A stretch of DNA of 7,828 bases from NCBI GenBank assembly GCA_002689565.1, contig NZGQ01000070.1, positions 1 through 7,828 on the forward strand, read 5' to 3'. Positions within the stretch are counted from its first letter, which is position 1; each line of letters begins with the position of its first letter. The position numbers and the translations under genes were made by a program. Under the pieces are notes generated by a model. It did not search any database and was not told the DNA's origin. It saw nothing but the letters and a program-made list of their open reading frames with translations. This document shows, piece after piece, positions 1-6,768 of the stretch. Origin of the DNA: Methanobacteriota archaeon. GTDB taxonomy: Archaea; Thermoplasmatota; Poseidoniia; Poseidoniales; Poseidoniaceae.

Positions 1-10
1 AAGACAAGTA

Positions 11-478
11 TTAATTCACTTTCTGCCAGGGAGCACAAGCTTCCCATTTCTTGCATTTCTTTGCTCGAGTGTAATCTCCACCATGCTCAGCCAAATCAGC
101 CGGCGCAATTCCTAATGCAAGTCTTGCTAAATCCCCTTGAGGGTCGATGATTAGAGATGGAATCTTTGCAATTGCAGCCTCTTCAATTAACGCCTTAGCC
201 ATCACAGTTTTTCCTGAACCAGTGGAACCTAGCATTGCTGCGTGTCTGGCAAGAACTTGGGGTGCGATATCTACTGGTTTTCCATTATCTCGACGTTCAC
301 CTAAGTACAATCCTTTTGGCTTGTAATGTTTAGTGGGTTTTGAACTTACATCAGGCTCTTTCTTAGTTTCATTATCAATAGACAGAATATCTCCAACTAA
401 GTCTGCCAAATTAGGCTCAGAAACCCCCACATCCGATCCCAAATCATCGGGATTGAGCGCTCCATCTTCTGAAACCAT
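11..478 (-). CDS. HerA/DUF87-like P-loop ATPase, N-terminal part, truncated or frameshifted
   Basis: This is the front end of an ATPase related to the HerA/DUF87/DUF853 group. Seen: an acidic, low-complexity N-terminus (about residues 1-45), a short beta-rich lead-in (KGLYLGERRDNGKPVDIAP), the Walker A motif GSTGSGKT at residues 84-91 and a Walker B-like strand LIIDPQGD at 109-116. The start is taken as the ATG at 476-478. It has a strong GGAGGGGG ribosome site just upstream, which overlaps an alternative TTG start four codons earlier (488-490), so the TTG is unlikely. The frame stops at 11-13 after 155 residues. Relatives are usually several hundred residues long, and the C-terminal ATPase motifs are missing. 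The -1 frame stays open from about position 50 to the window edge, so a frameshift is possible. Helicase, DNA translocase or conjugation-like roles cannot be told apart. It lies downstream of pstS on the same strand, but a terminator-like hairpin separates them, so a phosphate role is not implied. Confidence 0.7.
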   Translation of the reverse strand: MVSEDGALNPDDLGSDVGVSEPNLADLVGDILSIDNETKKEPDVSSKPTKHYKPKGLYLGERRDNGKPVDIAPQVLARHAAMLGSTGSGKTVMAKALIEEAAIAKIPSLIIDPQGDLARLALGIAPADLAEHGGDYTRAKKCKKWEACAPWQKVN

Positions 479-484
479 TACCCC
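479..484 (-). promoter_or_regulatory. Ribosome binding site that fixes the ATPase start
   Basis: The minus strand reads GGAGGGGGTA directly before the ATG at 476-478. This purine-rich Shine-Dalgarno sequence lies inside the first codons of the longer TTG-initiated reading, so the ATG is the better start. Confidence 0.55.
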
Positions 485-539
485 CTCCAACTTGGCTAGG
501 GGTCTTGAAACATCCGCAACATAGGCTCTACACTATCGC

Positions 540-560
540 TATACTGTAAGGTATATCTAA
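540..560 (-). promoter_or_regulatory. Possible promoter/operator of the ATPase gene
   Basis: The minus strand holds an AT-rich stretch containing AGATATACC, which could be a TATA element 75-80 bases before the ATPase ATG. The same place has a perfect inverted repeat TATAC-N6-GTATA at 540-555. Both observations are direct. Their role as promoter or operator is a guess, because short AT-rich palindromes are common by chance. Confidence 0.3.
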
Positions 561-573
561 GTGCCAACTCGTT

Positions 574-610
574 TAAAATGAAGAAACGCCCCCACCTGAA
601 GGTGAGGGAC
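574..610 (-). terminator. pstS: Hairpin plus T-rich tail after pstS
   Basis: Downstream of the pstS stop, the transcript can fold CCC-t-CACC-TTCA-GGTG-g-GGG at 589-608: four or five pairs, a mismatch, then three GC pairs. The minus strand then continues into CGTTTCTTCATTTT. Archaeal termination depends mainly on T-rich tracts, so the tail may matter more than the hairpin. Its place between two co-directional genes fits a terminator that separates pstS from the ATPase gene. Confidence 0.5.
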
Positions 611-639
611 GAATCAACATTTTTCGGGAGAGAGGACCT

Positions 640-1743
640 TCAACCGATTCTTGATACCATTTCAGCATTCATTGTTGCTGGAAGAGCAACATATCCAACA
701 TCAGACACATGATCCATTCCTTCGTCAGAATAACCATAAGTGATGAAATCTCGTACCAAATCCCAATCGTTATTGTTGACATTCATGTAAATGAATCTCG
801 ATAGAGGCGCATATGATCCGTCAGCAACAGTGCTTGTTTCTGGCGTTACAGCATTCCCTGCATCTTGTACTCCATGGGTATCATTATTGGCGATTGCAGC
901 AACTGATAATGTGTTACTATTTTCTTCATAGTATGCATAACCAAAGTATCCTATTGCATTTTCATCACTATTGATGCCGTTTACTATTTGATTGTCATCA
1001 GCGGAATTTTGGTAACCTCTGACAGTGTCAAAACCTTCTGCAACTGGTTCTGCGTCAGCAAAACAATTCTTACAGAATACTTGCTCTCCAAAGTACTCGT
1101 ATGTTCCAGAATCTGAGTCTGCACCCCATAGTTTGATTTCATTATCTAGACATGCACTCGAGTCATCAAGATCACTCCATTCTCTAACACCATCACCATC
1201 ATTACTTGGCGTGGTTGAATTCATGTCTAATCCACCTTTCTCGTGATTTGCCAGGTCTTCCTCAGACCAATCTGTGAAAACCCACCTCAATTGAGCCATA
1301 GATAATCCCCCCATAGCGGAAATACACTGGTCAGCAGCCCCGCCCTTCTTTACCACTACAGACAAACCGTCAATAGCTACTATAAGTTGAGTTACTGTAG
1401 TATCTGAACTTAAGCAAGAGAAAGTGTAACCATCAGCGCCAACGGTCGCCTCAGAAGATTTCCAATCTCTACTCATATCGCCGATGTGAACAGAGTCAGC
1501 ATCTGTACTGCAAACCTTGGATGCACCAGCACCAGATCCGCCACCAGCCACAGTTACGGTATAATCGGCGTTAGAAGCACTGTAGGCCTGAGCCCATGCG
1601 CTTGCAACCGGATACACAGTACTGCTTCCAGCGATATTAATCGTTTTTTCTTCACCATCATCATCTCCACCAATACATCCTGCCAGTCCTGCGCTTAGTA
1701 TTGTTAAAGTCATCATCAAAGTTATTCCATATTTTTTCATCAT
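640..1743 (-). CDS. pstS: PstS, phosphate-binding lipoprotein of the Pst ABC transporter
   Basis: High-affinity phosphate receptor of the PstSCAB importer, anchored outside the cytoplasmic membrane. Of 367 residues, 1-22 form a lipoprotein signal peptide with lipobox LAGC and Cys23 as the predicted lipidated residue, followed by a flexible GGDDDGEE linker. Ligand-site motifs of the family are visible: GSSTVYP at 39-45, GGGSGAGASKVC at 67-78, DSGTYEYF at 211-218 and GYFGYAYYEEN at 265-275. The last is characteristic of the longer PstS/SphX-type receptors. The mature protein is acidic and has six cysteines (78, 110, 140, 198, 224, 227), including a CKNC pair. Two ATG codons are adjacent. The first (1741-1743) is preferred because AGGTGA lies six bases upstream. 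The gene is transcribed away from the regulator-pstCAB-phoU operon, so the receptor can be made independently of, and probably in excess over, the membrane parts. Family assignment is very secure. Confidence 0.96.
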   Translation of the reverse strand: MMKKYGITLMMTLTILSAGLAGCIGGDDDGEEKTINIAGSSTVYPVASAWAQAYSASNADYTVTVAGGGSGAGASKVCSTDADSVHIGDMSRDWKSSEATVGADGYTFSCLSSDTTVTQLIVAIDGLSVVVKKGGAADQCISAMGGLSMAQLRWVFTDWSEEDLANHEKGGLDMNSTTPSNDGDGVREWSDLDDSSACLDNEIKLWGADSDSGTYEYFGEQVFCKNCFADAEPVAEGFDTVRGYQNSADDNQIVNGINSDENAIGYFGYAYYEENSNTLSVAAIANNDTHGVQDAGNAVTPETSTVADGSYAPLSRFIYMNVNNNDWDLVRDFITYGYSDEGMDHVSDVGYVALPATMNAEMVSRIG

Positions 1744-1744
1744 T

Positions 1745-1756
1745 CAGGTTCACCTG
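1745..1756 (-). promoter_or_regulatory. pstS: Palindrome covering the pstS ribosome binding site
   Basis: The pstS leader contains CAGGTGAACCTG, a 5-base inverted repeat with a 2-base centre. It includes the AGGTGA Shine-Dalgarno sequence (1750-1755), one base from the start codon. Folding would need a larger loop and would be weak. The site could equally be a protein-binding palindrome or chance. The ribosome-binding role is well supported, the control role is not. Confidence 0.45.
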
Positions 1757-1807
1757 TTGGTTCGGCGTTAGGCCGCTTGGCAATAGGAAATAGCAATAGA
1801 TAATATT

Positions 1808-1820
1808 AATTTATATATAT
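1808..1820 (-). promoter_or_regulatory. pstS: TATA-like element of the pstS promoter
   Basis: On the minus strand this reads ATATATATAAATT, close to the archaeal TATA consensus. A start about 25 bases downstream (near 1788) would give a leader of about 45 bases that contains the pstS ribosome site. It sits back to back with the TATA-like element of the divergent operon. The exact box and start are inferred from spacing only. Confidence 0.5.
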
Positions 1821-1848
1821 CAATATATAGATATATGGTTGATATATA
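1814..1848. promoter_or_regulatory. Inverted-repeat operator candidate between pstS and the regulator gene
   Basis: Two exact 10-base arms, TATATATCAA (1814-1823) and TTGATATATA (1839-1848), face each other across 15 bases. The motif GATATAT occurs three times: once on the minus strand (1815-1821) and twice on the plus strand (1830-1836 and 1841-1847). The two plus-strand copies are 11 bases apart, about one helical turn. The array overlaps both divergent TATA-like elements, so a protein bound here could block or organise both promoters. The adjacent AbrB-PhoU gene product is the natural candidate. High AT content makes partial repeats likelier by chance, but the 9-base arm core including CAA/TTG is less trivial. 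Confidence 0.45.
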
Positions 1849-1850
1849 GG
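1841..1850 (+). promoter_or_regulatory. TATA-like element of the regulator-pstCAB-phoU operon
   Basis: GATATATAGG lies about 50 bases before the TTG start at 1899. A transcription start near 1872 would leave a short leader that still contains the GGGGAG ribosome site at 1887-1892. The position is inferred from archaeal spacing rules. Other AT-rich boxes nearby (1824-1836) are alternatives. Confidence 0.45.
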
Positions 1851-1886
1851 CCTTCTATGTATGAACCATATTTGTCGCAGATTGCA

Positions 1887-1892
1887 GGGGAG
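1887..1892 (+). promoter_or_regulatory. Ribosome binding site that fixes a TTG start
   Basis: GGGGAG lies six bases before TTG at 1899-1901. An in-frame TGA at 1896-1898 directly precedes that TTG, so no longer version is possible. The next in-frame methionine is at residue 71, beyond the AbrB domain. TTG is therefore the start. Confidence 0.65.
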
Positions 1893-1898
1893 ATTTGA

Positions 1899-2924
1899 TT
1901 GAACTCAAGCAAAAACGATCTGAGGAAACTACAAGTCACCGGAGGCTCTACAGTAATCGTTTCGTTGCCAAAAGAATGGATTAGGGCGAACAACTTGGGG
2001 AAAGGCGATTTTGTCAATCTTGAAGAGTTAGCCTCAGGTGACTTACGCCTTTCCTCGATTCAATCTAAAGCATCAAAAAAAGTAGCCACAATTGATTGCT
2101 GCGAACATATGACAGGATTAACAGATTTAATGATTGGAGCATATTTATCTGGTGCAGATGTGATAAAAATCTCGTGCAAGAATAAGATTCCACGCCGAAC
2201 GAGATCAGATGTTAGAGAATTTCTAAGAGATACTCGTGGCATGGAAATAGAGGTCGATGATGATAAAGAGATTAGGATAATTTCAATACTTAACCCATCA
2301 GAACTACGGCTTCAAGTATCAATCAATAGAATGTATATTTTAATCTCAAGTCTCGTTAACGATGCTATGGATGTTCTATTGGGCGAGCCAATCGATTTAT
2401 TATCCGATATTGATGATCGAGAACGTCAGATTGATGCTCGTAGATTGTTACTCGAAAGACAGGTTGCTGCCTCCATACAATTGCCTTCAGTAGAGCGAAA
2501 GTTAGCGGTAGATCGCTTTACTGCAATGGAACACGCCAACATAGCGCGAATTCTTGAACGTATGGGCGACCACGCAACGAGATTGGCATATCTAATCAAA
2601 GACAATAGCCAAGTAATCAAAATAAAACCATCCGAAATGCCTCTTTCGGCTATCCCTATTTGGGCTAAGCAGTTGAAAACCATTGTACATAACATGTACA
2701 CAAAAGACGTCAATATTATCCATAACGCCAAGTTAGAATTGGTCGAATTAAGGAATAAAATTGAGGGTGAGGAAGACGAATTATGGACCGGAAAGGGGTC
2801 AGCAGAACGTTTATTGTGCGAATTCAGAATTTCCGAATCAATAAGAAGGCTATGTGCTTACAGTGTTAACTTTGCAGAAATTCTGCTGAACATGCTCATG
2901 CATAAACAACTAGAAAATGAATAA
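1899..2924 (+). CDS. AbrB-PhoU fusion, predicted DNA-binding phosphate-uptake regulator
   Basis: A 341-residue two-part protein of the type often called an archaeal phosphate uptake regulator. Residues about 8-52 match a SpoVT/AbrB swapped-hairpin DNA-binding domain (LRKLQVTGGSTVIVSLPKEW, then GKGDFVNLEE). Residues about 53-130 form a linker of mixed strands and helices. Residues about 131-340 form a PhoU-like pair of three-helix bundles. The first PhoU metal motif is intact, ERMGDHA at 220-226. The equivalent in the second bundle is IRRLCAYSVNFAE (315-327), which lacks the Glu and Asp ligands. The gene starts with TTG, sits first in the operon and faces pstS across an AT-rich operator-like region. 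It probably senses transporter state or phosphate through the PhoU part and represses or activates both promoters. The direction of control cannot be read from sequence. PhoU proteins in bacteria act through PstB and PhoR. No PhoR is present here, so direct DNA binding would replace that relay. Confidence 0.88.
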   Translation: MNSSKNDLRKLQVTGGSTVIVSLPKEWIRANNLGKGDFVNLEELASGDLRLSSIQSKASKKVATIDCCEHMTGLTDLMIGAYLSGADVIKISCKNKIPRRTRSDVREFLRDTRGMEIEVDDDKEIRIISILNPSELRLQVSINRMYILISSLVNDAMDVLLGEPIDLLSDIDDRERQIDARRLLLERQVAASIQLPSVERKLAVDRFTAMEHANIARILERMGDHATRLAYLIKDNSQVIKIKPSEMPLSAIPIWAKQLKTIVHNMYTKDVNIIHNAKLELVELRNKIEGEEDELWTGKGSAERLLCEFRISESIRRLCAYSVNFAEILLNMLMHKQLENE

Positions 2925-2933
2925 GGTGAGCAG

Positions 2934-4247
2934 ATGTCATACCTTGAATACTTCAAAAACAACCGCGCAAGGGTAATTCTATTCTTGACAAGTTTTTCTG
3001 TGATATTAATCACTTTAGGGATTATTCAGACATTATTATTTGAGTCAATCAATTTCTTTTCTGAGCTTGCAGAAACCCGTGGATGGTTCACATTCGATTG
3101 GGATTTTGCTGGCATTACTTCAGGTACAGGTATCGCAGCGGCGATTTTCCTGTTAGTGTACATAGCTGAATTATTGATAACTAAATTCACCATTGAGCAA
3201 GAGACCAAGTTTGACTTTATACTATTTCCAAAACAATTTGTTATTTACATCACTGCTGTCTTACTTGTTGTACAATTTTTCGTGTTAGACACATTACTGA
3301 TGGGAGTAGCATTTGTGTTTGTCTTCATCACCTGGCGTAGACTTGCATCAGCGGTAAACAAACAACGCTATGGTATGCAACTTAGTGATAGTACACTTTG
3401 GCGCAACATTTCTCTAGGTTTCTTCTTAATCGCCCTAGCAAAATCAATCACGATGAATTATGGCGGCGCCCTAGGAGAATTTTTCTTGACAACTAACTGG
3501 AATCCTGCGCTAAAACCAGTATCGTTCGGAGTCAACAGTCTACTACTGACTACTTTACAAGTCGCATTTGGTGCACTGATCATTGCAGTACCTCTCGGCG
3601 TTGGATGCGCGATATATCTTTCAGAATATGCTCCACCTAGACTAGTTGCAGTAGTTAAGCCAACATTGGAATTACTAGCCGGCATACCTTCCGTAGTTTA
3701 CGGATTCTTTGCTTTCATTTACATCGGACCTCTAGTAGTAGAATTGGGCGAATATTTCTACGCAAATGGCTGGATTGATGAGCCGCCAAATGTATTGAAC
3801 CCAATTAACGGAGCAATTGTCGTTGGAGTAATGATTTTACCACTAATCGCTTCTATGTCTGAAGATGCATTGAGGGCAGTACCAAATGAGTTGCGTGAAG
3901 GCTCTCTAGCCTTAGGGGCAACAAAAATTGAGACTACTTTCAAGGTAATGATACAAGCATCTCTTTCTGGAATTATCGCAAGCATAATTCTTGCTTTGAG
4001 CCGAGCAGTAGGTGAAACAATGGCTGTTACTTTAGCGGTTGGAACGGTGGCAGTATTTACTGCAAACATGTTCCTTCCGGCGCAAACGATGACAGCATAT
4101 ATCGCTCAAAGAGTGGGGGGAGATCTGCCGTTTGGTGAAATCGGTTATCTGACAATTTTCGCGGTTGGATTATACTTATTCGTGATTACACTGACTCTGA
4201 ATTTAATCGGTAATAGGGTTCTAGCAGCATATCGGGAGGCTTACTGA
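2934..4247 (+). CDS. pstC: PstC, phosphate ABC transporter permease with extra N-terminal membrane segments
   Basis: One of two channel subunits of the phosphate importer in the cytoplasmic membrane. The canonical core starts near residue 182 (FFLTTNWNPALKPVSFG) and runs to the end. It includes the strongly conserved stretches PLGVGCAIYLSEYA and LLAGIPSVVYG, the EAA loop that contacts PstB (SEDALRAVPNELREGSLALG, ending at Gly328) and SRAVGETMAV (356-365). That last motif carries an Arg and a Glu of the type shown by E. coli mutagenesis to be needed for transport. At 437 residues it is over 100 longer than the usual 300-320. The surplus is at the N-terminus: TM about 14-37, a short external stretch, TM 64-84, a cytoplasmic loop, a tight TM pair 103-118/121-137, a basic loop (WRRLASAVNKQRYG) and TM 158-174. 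GGTGAG lies upstream of the ATG. The regulator gene ends nine bases before it, and the stop overlaps the pstA start by one base. Confidence 0.94.
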   Translation: MSYLEYFKNNRARVILFLTSFSVILITLGIIQTLLFESINFFSELAETRGWFTFDWDFAGITSGTGIAAAIFLLVYIAELLITKFTIEQETKFDFILFPKQFVIYITAVLLVVQFFVLDTLLMGVAFVFVFITWRRLASAVNKQRYGMQLSDSTLWRNISLGFFLIALAKSITMNYGGALGEFFLTTNWNPALKPVSFGVNSLLLTTLQVAFGALIIAVPLGVGCAIYLSEYAPPRLVAVVKPTLELLAGIPSVVYGFFAFIYIGPLVVELGEYFYANGWIDEPPNVLNPINGAIVVGVMILPLIASMSEDALRAVPNELREGSLALGATKIETTFKVMIQASLSGIIASIILALSRAVGETMAVTLAVGTVAVFTANMFLPAQTMTAYIAQRVGGDLPFGEIGYLTIFAVGLYLFVITLTLNLIGNRVLAAYREAY

Positions 4248-5944
4248 TGAAAGATATCGACAACCTCCAAAAAAGAAGCCGTAAACTACGGGACTTCGCT
4301 GAAACTATGGGTTCTTCCGGACTTGCATTTACCGGGTTAGTCGGACTACTGTTCCTTGCAATATTGGTCTGGCAAATTACTGCTCCTACTTTCATTGATG
4401 GGGAGAGTGGAGAAATTCCTGCAGCTAATGAATTCATCACTGAAAGCGATTATGAAATGGAATGGGATTATCCCAACACAGACTCTAACGGCGCTCTTAC
4501 TACTGATGCAATAGTGCTAGAAATTTCGTGGGACGGCGGCGACAAGGTCCACGAATTGCAAATCAATATTATCTCTGAAAGAAACGTCTACGAAGATGTC
4601 TACATCAATGAATCTGGTTTAAGCACCAATATGGTTGAAATCGGCAGGAAAACCAAATTTCATCTTTATTCGACCCTAACTGAAGTTGTTGAAGTAAAAC
4701 AAAAATCTGGCCCGGTTCCATCAGCAGATGAGACTGGAAAGCCACTAGTTTCATCCTTCGTAATTGAGTATGATATTGCGGTGTTATATGATGATGGTTT
4801 AGTTTTTGAACCTCTAGAGATAATCGCCTATGCCACCCTCATATTTTTGGTATTTATTTACCGAGTCCCGAAAAGTAATATTCTAGAAATCATGCACAAA
4901 TTGGTTGGTAAAGAACGCATGGTGTTAGCGATATTTTACGCATTAGCTCTGGTTACATTAATCGCTGGCAATTTGTCTGTATCGTCAACTCTTGCTGCGC
5001 TTTGCTGGATACTTGCGGCTAGAATGATATCTGCACTGACTAAAGGGATTGAACGTATGTTACACTCAGGCCGCAAACTATCAGAAGTATCGAGATTAAA
5101 ACATTCGATAAGCAATCGAGACGGGTTGCTGATGTGGAGCAGTATGTTGCTAGTTACCTCGACACTGTTTATTCCTCTAGAAATTTATATTCCATTCTTA
5201 ACCGAGAGATATCAAGATATATTCTCGCCATATTCATCAGGTATTAGGGCTGCTTTCTATGGGACCATTTGGGTAATGCTAATCGCCATGATTTCATCTG
5301 TACCAATATCTGTTGGGGCCGCGATATACTTGGAAGAATATGCTAAGCCAACAAAGACTACCAAACTAATCCAAGCACTCGTGACAAATCTTGCAGGAGT
5401 TCCATCTATTGTATTCGGTATGTTTGGATTGGCGATATTTGTCAAACAGGGAGGTATTGGTTGGGGATTAGGCCCATCGATTTTAGCCGCTGGTTTGACC
5501 ATGGGGGTTATGGCTATGCCAATTATTGTACTTGGAAGCCAAGAGGCACTTCGAAGCGTTCCCAGGAGTTTGAGAGAATCGGCTTATGGTGTGGGTTGTA
5601 CTCAATGGCAAGTAACCAGAGATCACGTTCTACCATCAGCCATGCCTGGAATTATGACCGGTAGTATTCTAGCAATGTCGAGAATAATGGGAGAAGCAGC
5701 GCCTTTGGTAGTTGTTGGGGCAACGGCAATGATAGTATTCGACCCAGAACCATTAGCAGGCCTGCTCGGCGGTAATGTTAACTTCACGGTGATACCAATT
5801 CAAATTTATTTCTGGACATCTGAGCCAGACCCTGCATGGCATGCAATGGCAGCAGCCGCCAGCATTTCCCTGATTGCGCTACTGGTAGCAATGAACAGTA
5901 TTGCAATCGTACTAAGACAGCACTTTAGAAGGAGGCTAAACTAA
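4247..5944 (+). CDS. pstA: PstA, phosphate ABC transporter permease with a large external domain and extra membrane segments
   Basis: Second channel subunit of the importer. The canonical core begins near residue 331 ([10 protein letters not shown]) and contains [30 protein letters not shown], the EAA loop for PstB ([20 protein letters not shown], ending at Gly450) and [11 protein letters not shown] (478-488). At 565 residues it is nearly twice the usual 280-300. N-terminal additions: a basic cytoplasmic start, TM about 25-45, an external acidic domain about 46-185 rich in predicted beta strands, TM 188-206, a short basic loop, TM pair 224-240/243-261, a basic loop (residues 263-297) and TM 298-318. 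The external domain has no motif I can name. It lies on the same side as PstS, so docking PstS is one possibility. The start is ATG inside TGATG, with GGGAGG at 4234-4239. The stop overlaps pstB as TAATG. Translational coupling with both neighbours is likely. Confidence 0.93.
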   Translation: MKDIDNLQKRSRKLRDFAETMGSSGLAFTGLVGLLFLAILVWQITAPTFIDGESGEIPAANEFITESDYEMEWDYPNTDSNGALTTDAIVLEISWDGGDKVHELQINIISERNVYEDVYINESGLSTNMVEIGRKTKFHLYSTLTEVVEVKQKSGPVPSADETGKPLVSSFVIEYDIAVLYDDGLVFEPLEIIAYATLIFLVFIYRVPKSNILEIMHKLVGKERMVLAIFYALALVTLIAGNLSVSSTLAALCWILAARMISALTKGIERMLHSGRKLSEVSRLKHSISNRDGLLMWSSMLLVTSTLFIPLEIYIPFLTERYQDIFSPYSSGIRAAFYGTIWVMLIAMISSVPISVGAAIYLEEYAKPTKTTKLIQALVTNLAGVPSIVFGMFGLAIFVKQGGIGWGLGPSILAAGLTMGVMAMPIIVLGSQEALRSVPRSLRESAYGVGCTQWQVTRDHVLPSAMPGIMTGSILAMSRIMGEAAPLVVVGATAMIVFDPEPLAGLLGGNVNFTVIPIQIYFWTSEPDPAWHAMAAAASISLIALLVAMNSIAIVLRQHFRRRLN

Positions 5945-6759
5945 TGAGCGAAGAGGCACAAACCGAAGAGATACCAAACTCAACCAGAGACCTAGAAATC
6001 GATGATGAAAAAGAGTTAATGATTGAAGATTTGGATTTGTGGTATGGTGATAAACAGGCATTATATGGCGTATCATTACCAATTGCTAAGAATAGCGTTA
6101 CAGCGCTAATAGGTCCCTCGGGATGTGGGAAAAGTACGTTACTCAGAATGATGAATAGAATGAATGATTTGATTCCAATCTGTCACTATGATGGAAAAAT
6201 CTCAATGGGTGATGTCGAAATAACCGGCAAAGATGCCGATTTAGTAGAAATTAGGAAAAAAATTGGTATGGTTTTTCAAAGACCTAATCCATTTCCCAAA
6301 TCAATTTATGACAATGTTGGATATGGCGTTAAATTACATTTCAAGCCTACTAGAGAAGAACTTGATGCTATAGTTGAGAAGAGTTTGAAGCGAGCTGCAC
6401 TATGGAAAGAAGTGGCGGACCGGCAACATGAGTTAGGGACCTCATTGTCAGGCGGACAACAACAAAGACTGTGTATCGCTAGGACTATTGCGATTGAACC
6501 AGATGTTATTTTGATGGATGAGCCATGTAGTGCATTAGACCCAATTGCTACAGCAGCGATTGAGGAATTAATTCTAGAGTTGAAGAAAGATTTCACGGTT
6601 GTTATCGTTACGCATTCGATGTCGCAAGCTGCAAGAGTGAGTGATTATACTGGCTTTATGTATCTTGGTAGATTAGTAGAATTTGATAAGACAGAGAAGA
6701 TATTTTCGGATCCAGATAATGAATTGACTAAGCGTTACATTACTGGAAGATTTGGTTGA
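5944..6759 (+). CDS. pstB: PstB, phosphate ABC transporter ATPase
   Basis: Cytoplasmic ATPase that drives phosphate import, 271 residues, full length for the family. All ABC motifs are present in order: Walker [10 protein letters not shown] (57-65), Q-loop FQRPNPFP (111-118) with the PstB-typical RPNPFP, signature LSGGQQQR (168-175), Walker B VILMDEP (188-194), D-loop SALDP (196-200) and switch His224 in VTHS. About 22 extra acidic residues precede the domain ([20 protein letters not shown]) and look like a disordered tail. The ATG overlaps the pstA stop by one base, and GGAGG (5931-5935) lies eight bases upstream. The protein should engage the EAA loops of PstC and PstA, and in other organisms it is also the contact point for PhoU. 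No missing catalytic residue was seen. Confidence 0.97.
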   Translation: MSEEAQTEEIPNSTRDLEIDDEKELMIEDLDLWYGDKQALYGVSLPIAKNSVTALIGPSGCGKSTLLRMMNRMNDLIPICHYDGKISMGDVEITGKDADLVEIRKKIGMVFQRPNPFPKSIYDNVGYGVKLHFKPTREELDAIVEKSLKRAALWKEVADRQHELGTSLSGGQQQRLCIARTIAIEPDVILMDEPCSALDPIATAAIEELILELKKDFTVVIVTHSMSQAARVSDYTGFMYLGRLVEFDKTEKIFSDPDNELTKRYITGRFG

Positions 6760-6768
6760 GGTGAAAAA

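Noticed and set aside
1857..1898. Short reading frame ATG at 1857 to TGA at 1896-1898, abutting the TTG start of the regulator
   Set aside because: It encodes only 13 residues, lacks its own ribosome site and probably begins before the inferred transcription start near 1872. Judged chance, although it proves that the regulator cannot be extended upstream.
3758..4069. Minus-strand open frame of about 100 codons inside pstC
   Set aside because: It lies opposite the conserved permease core and EAA loop, and its composition is that of an antisense shadow of membrane-protein codons.
4186..4440. Minus-strand open frame spanning the pstC-pstA junction
   Set aside because: It covers the overlapping stop/start and the pstA ribosome site. 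No domain or independent translation signal is visible.
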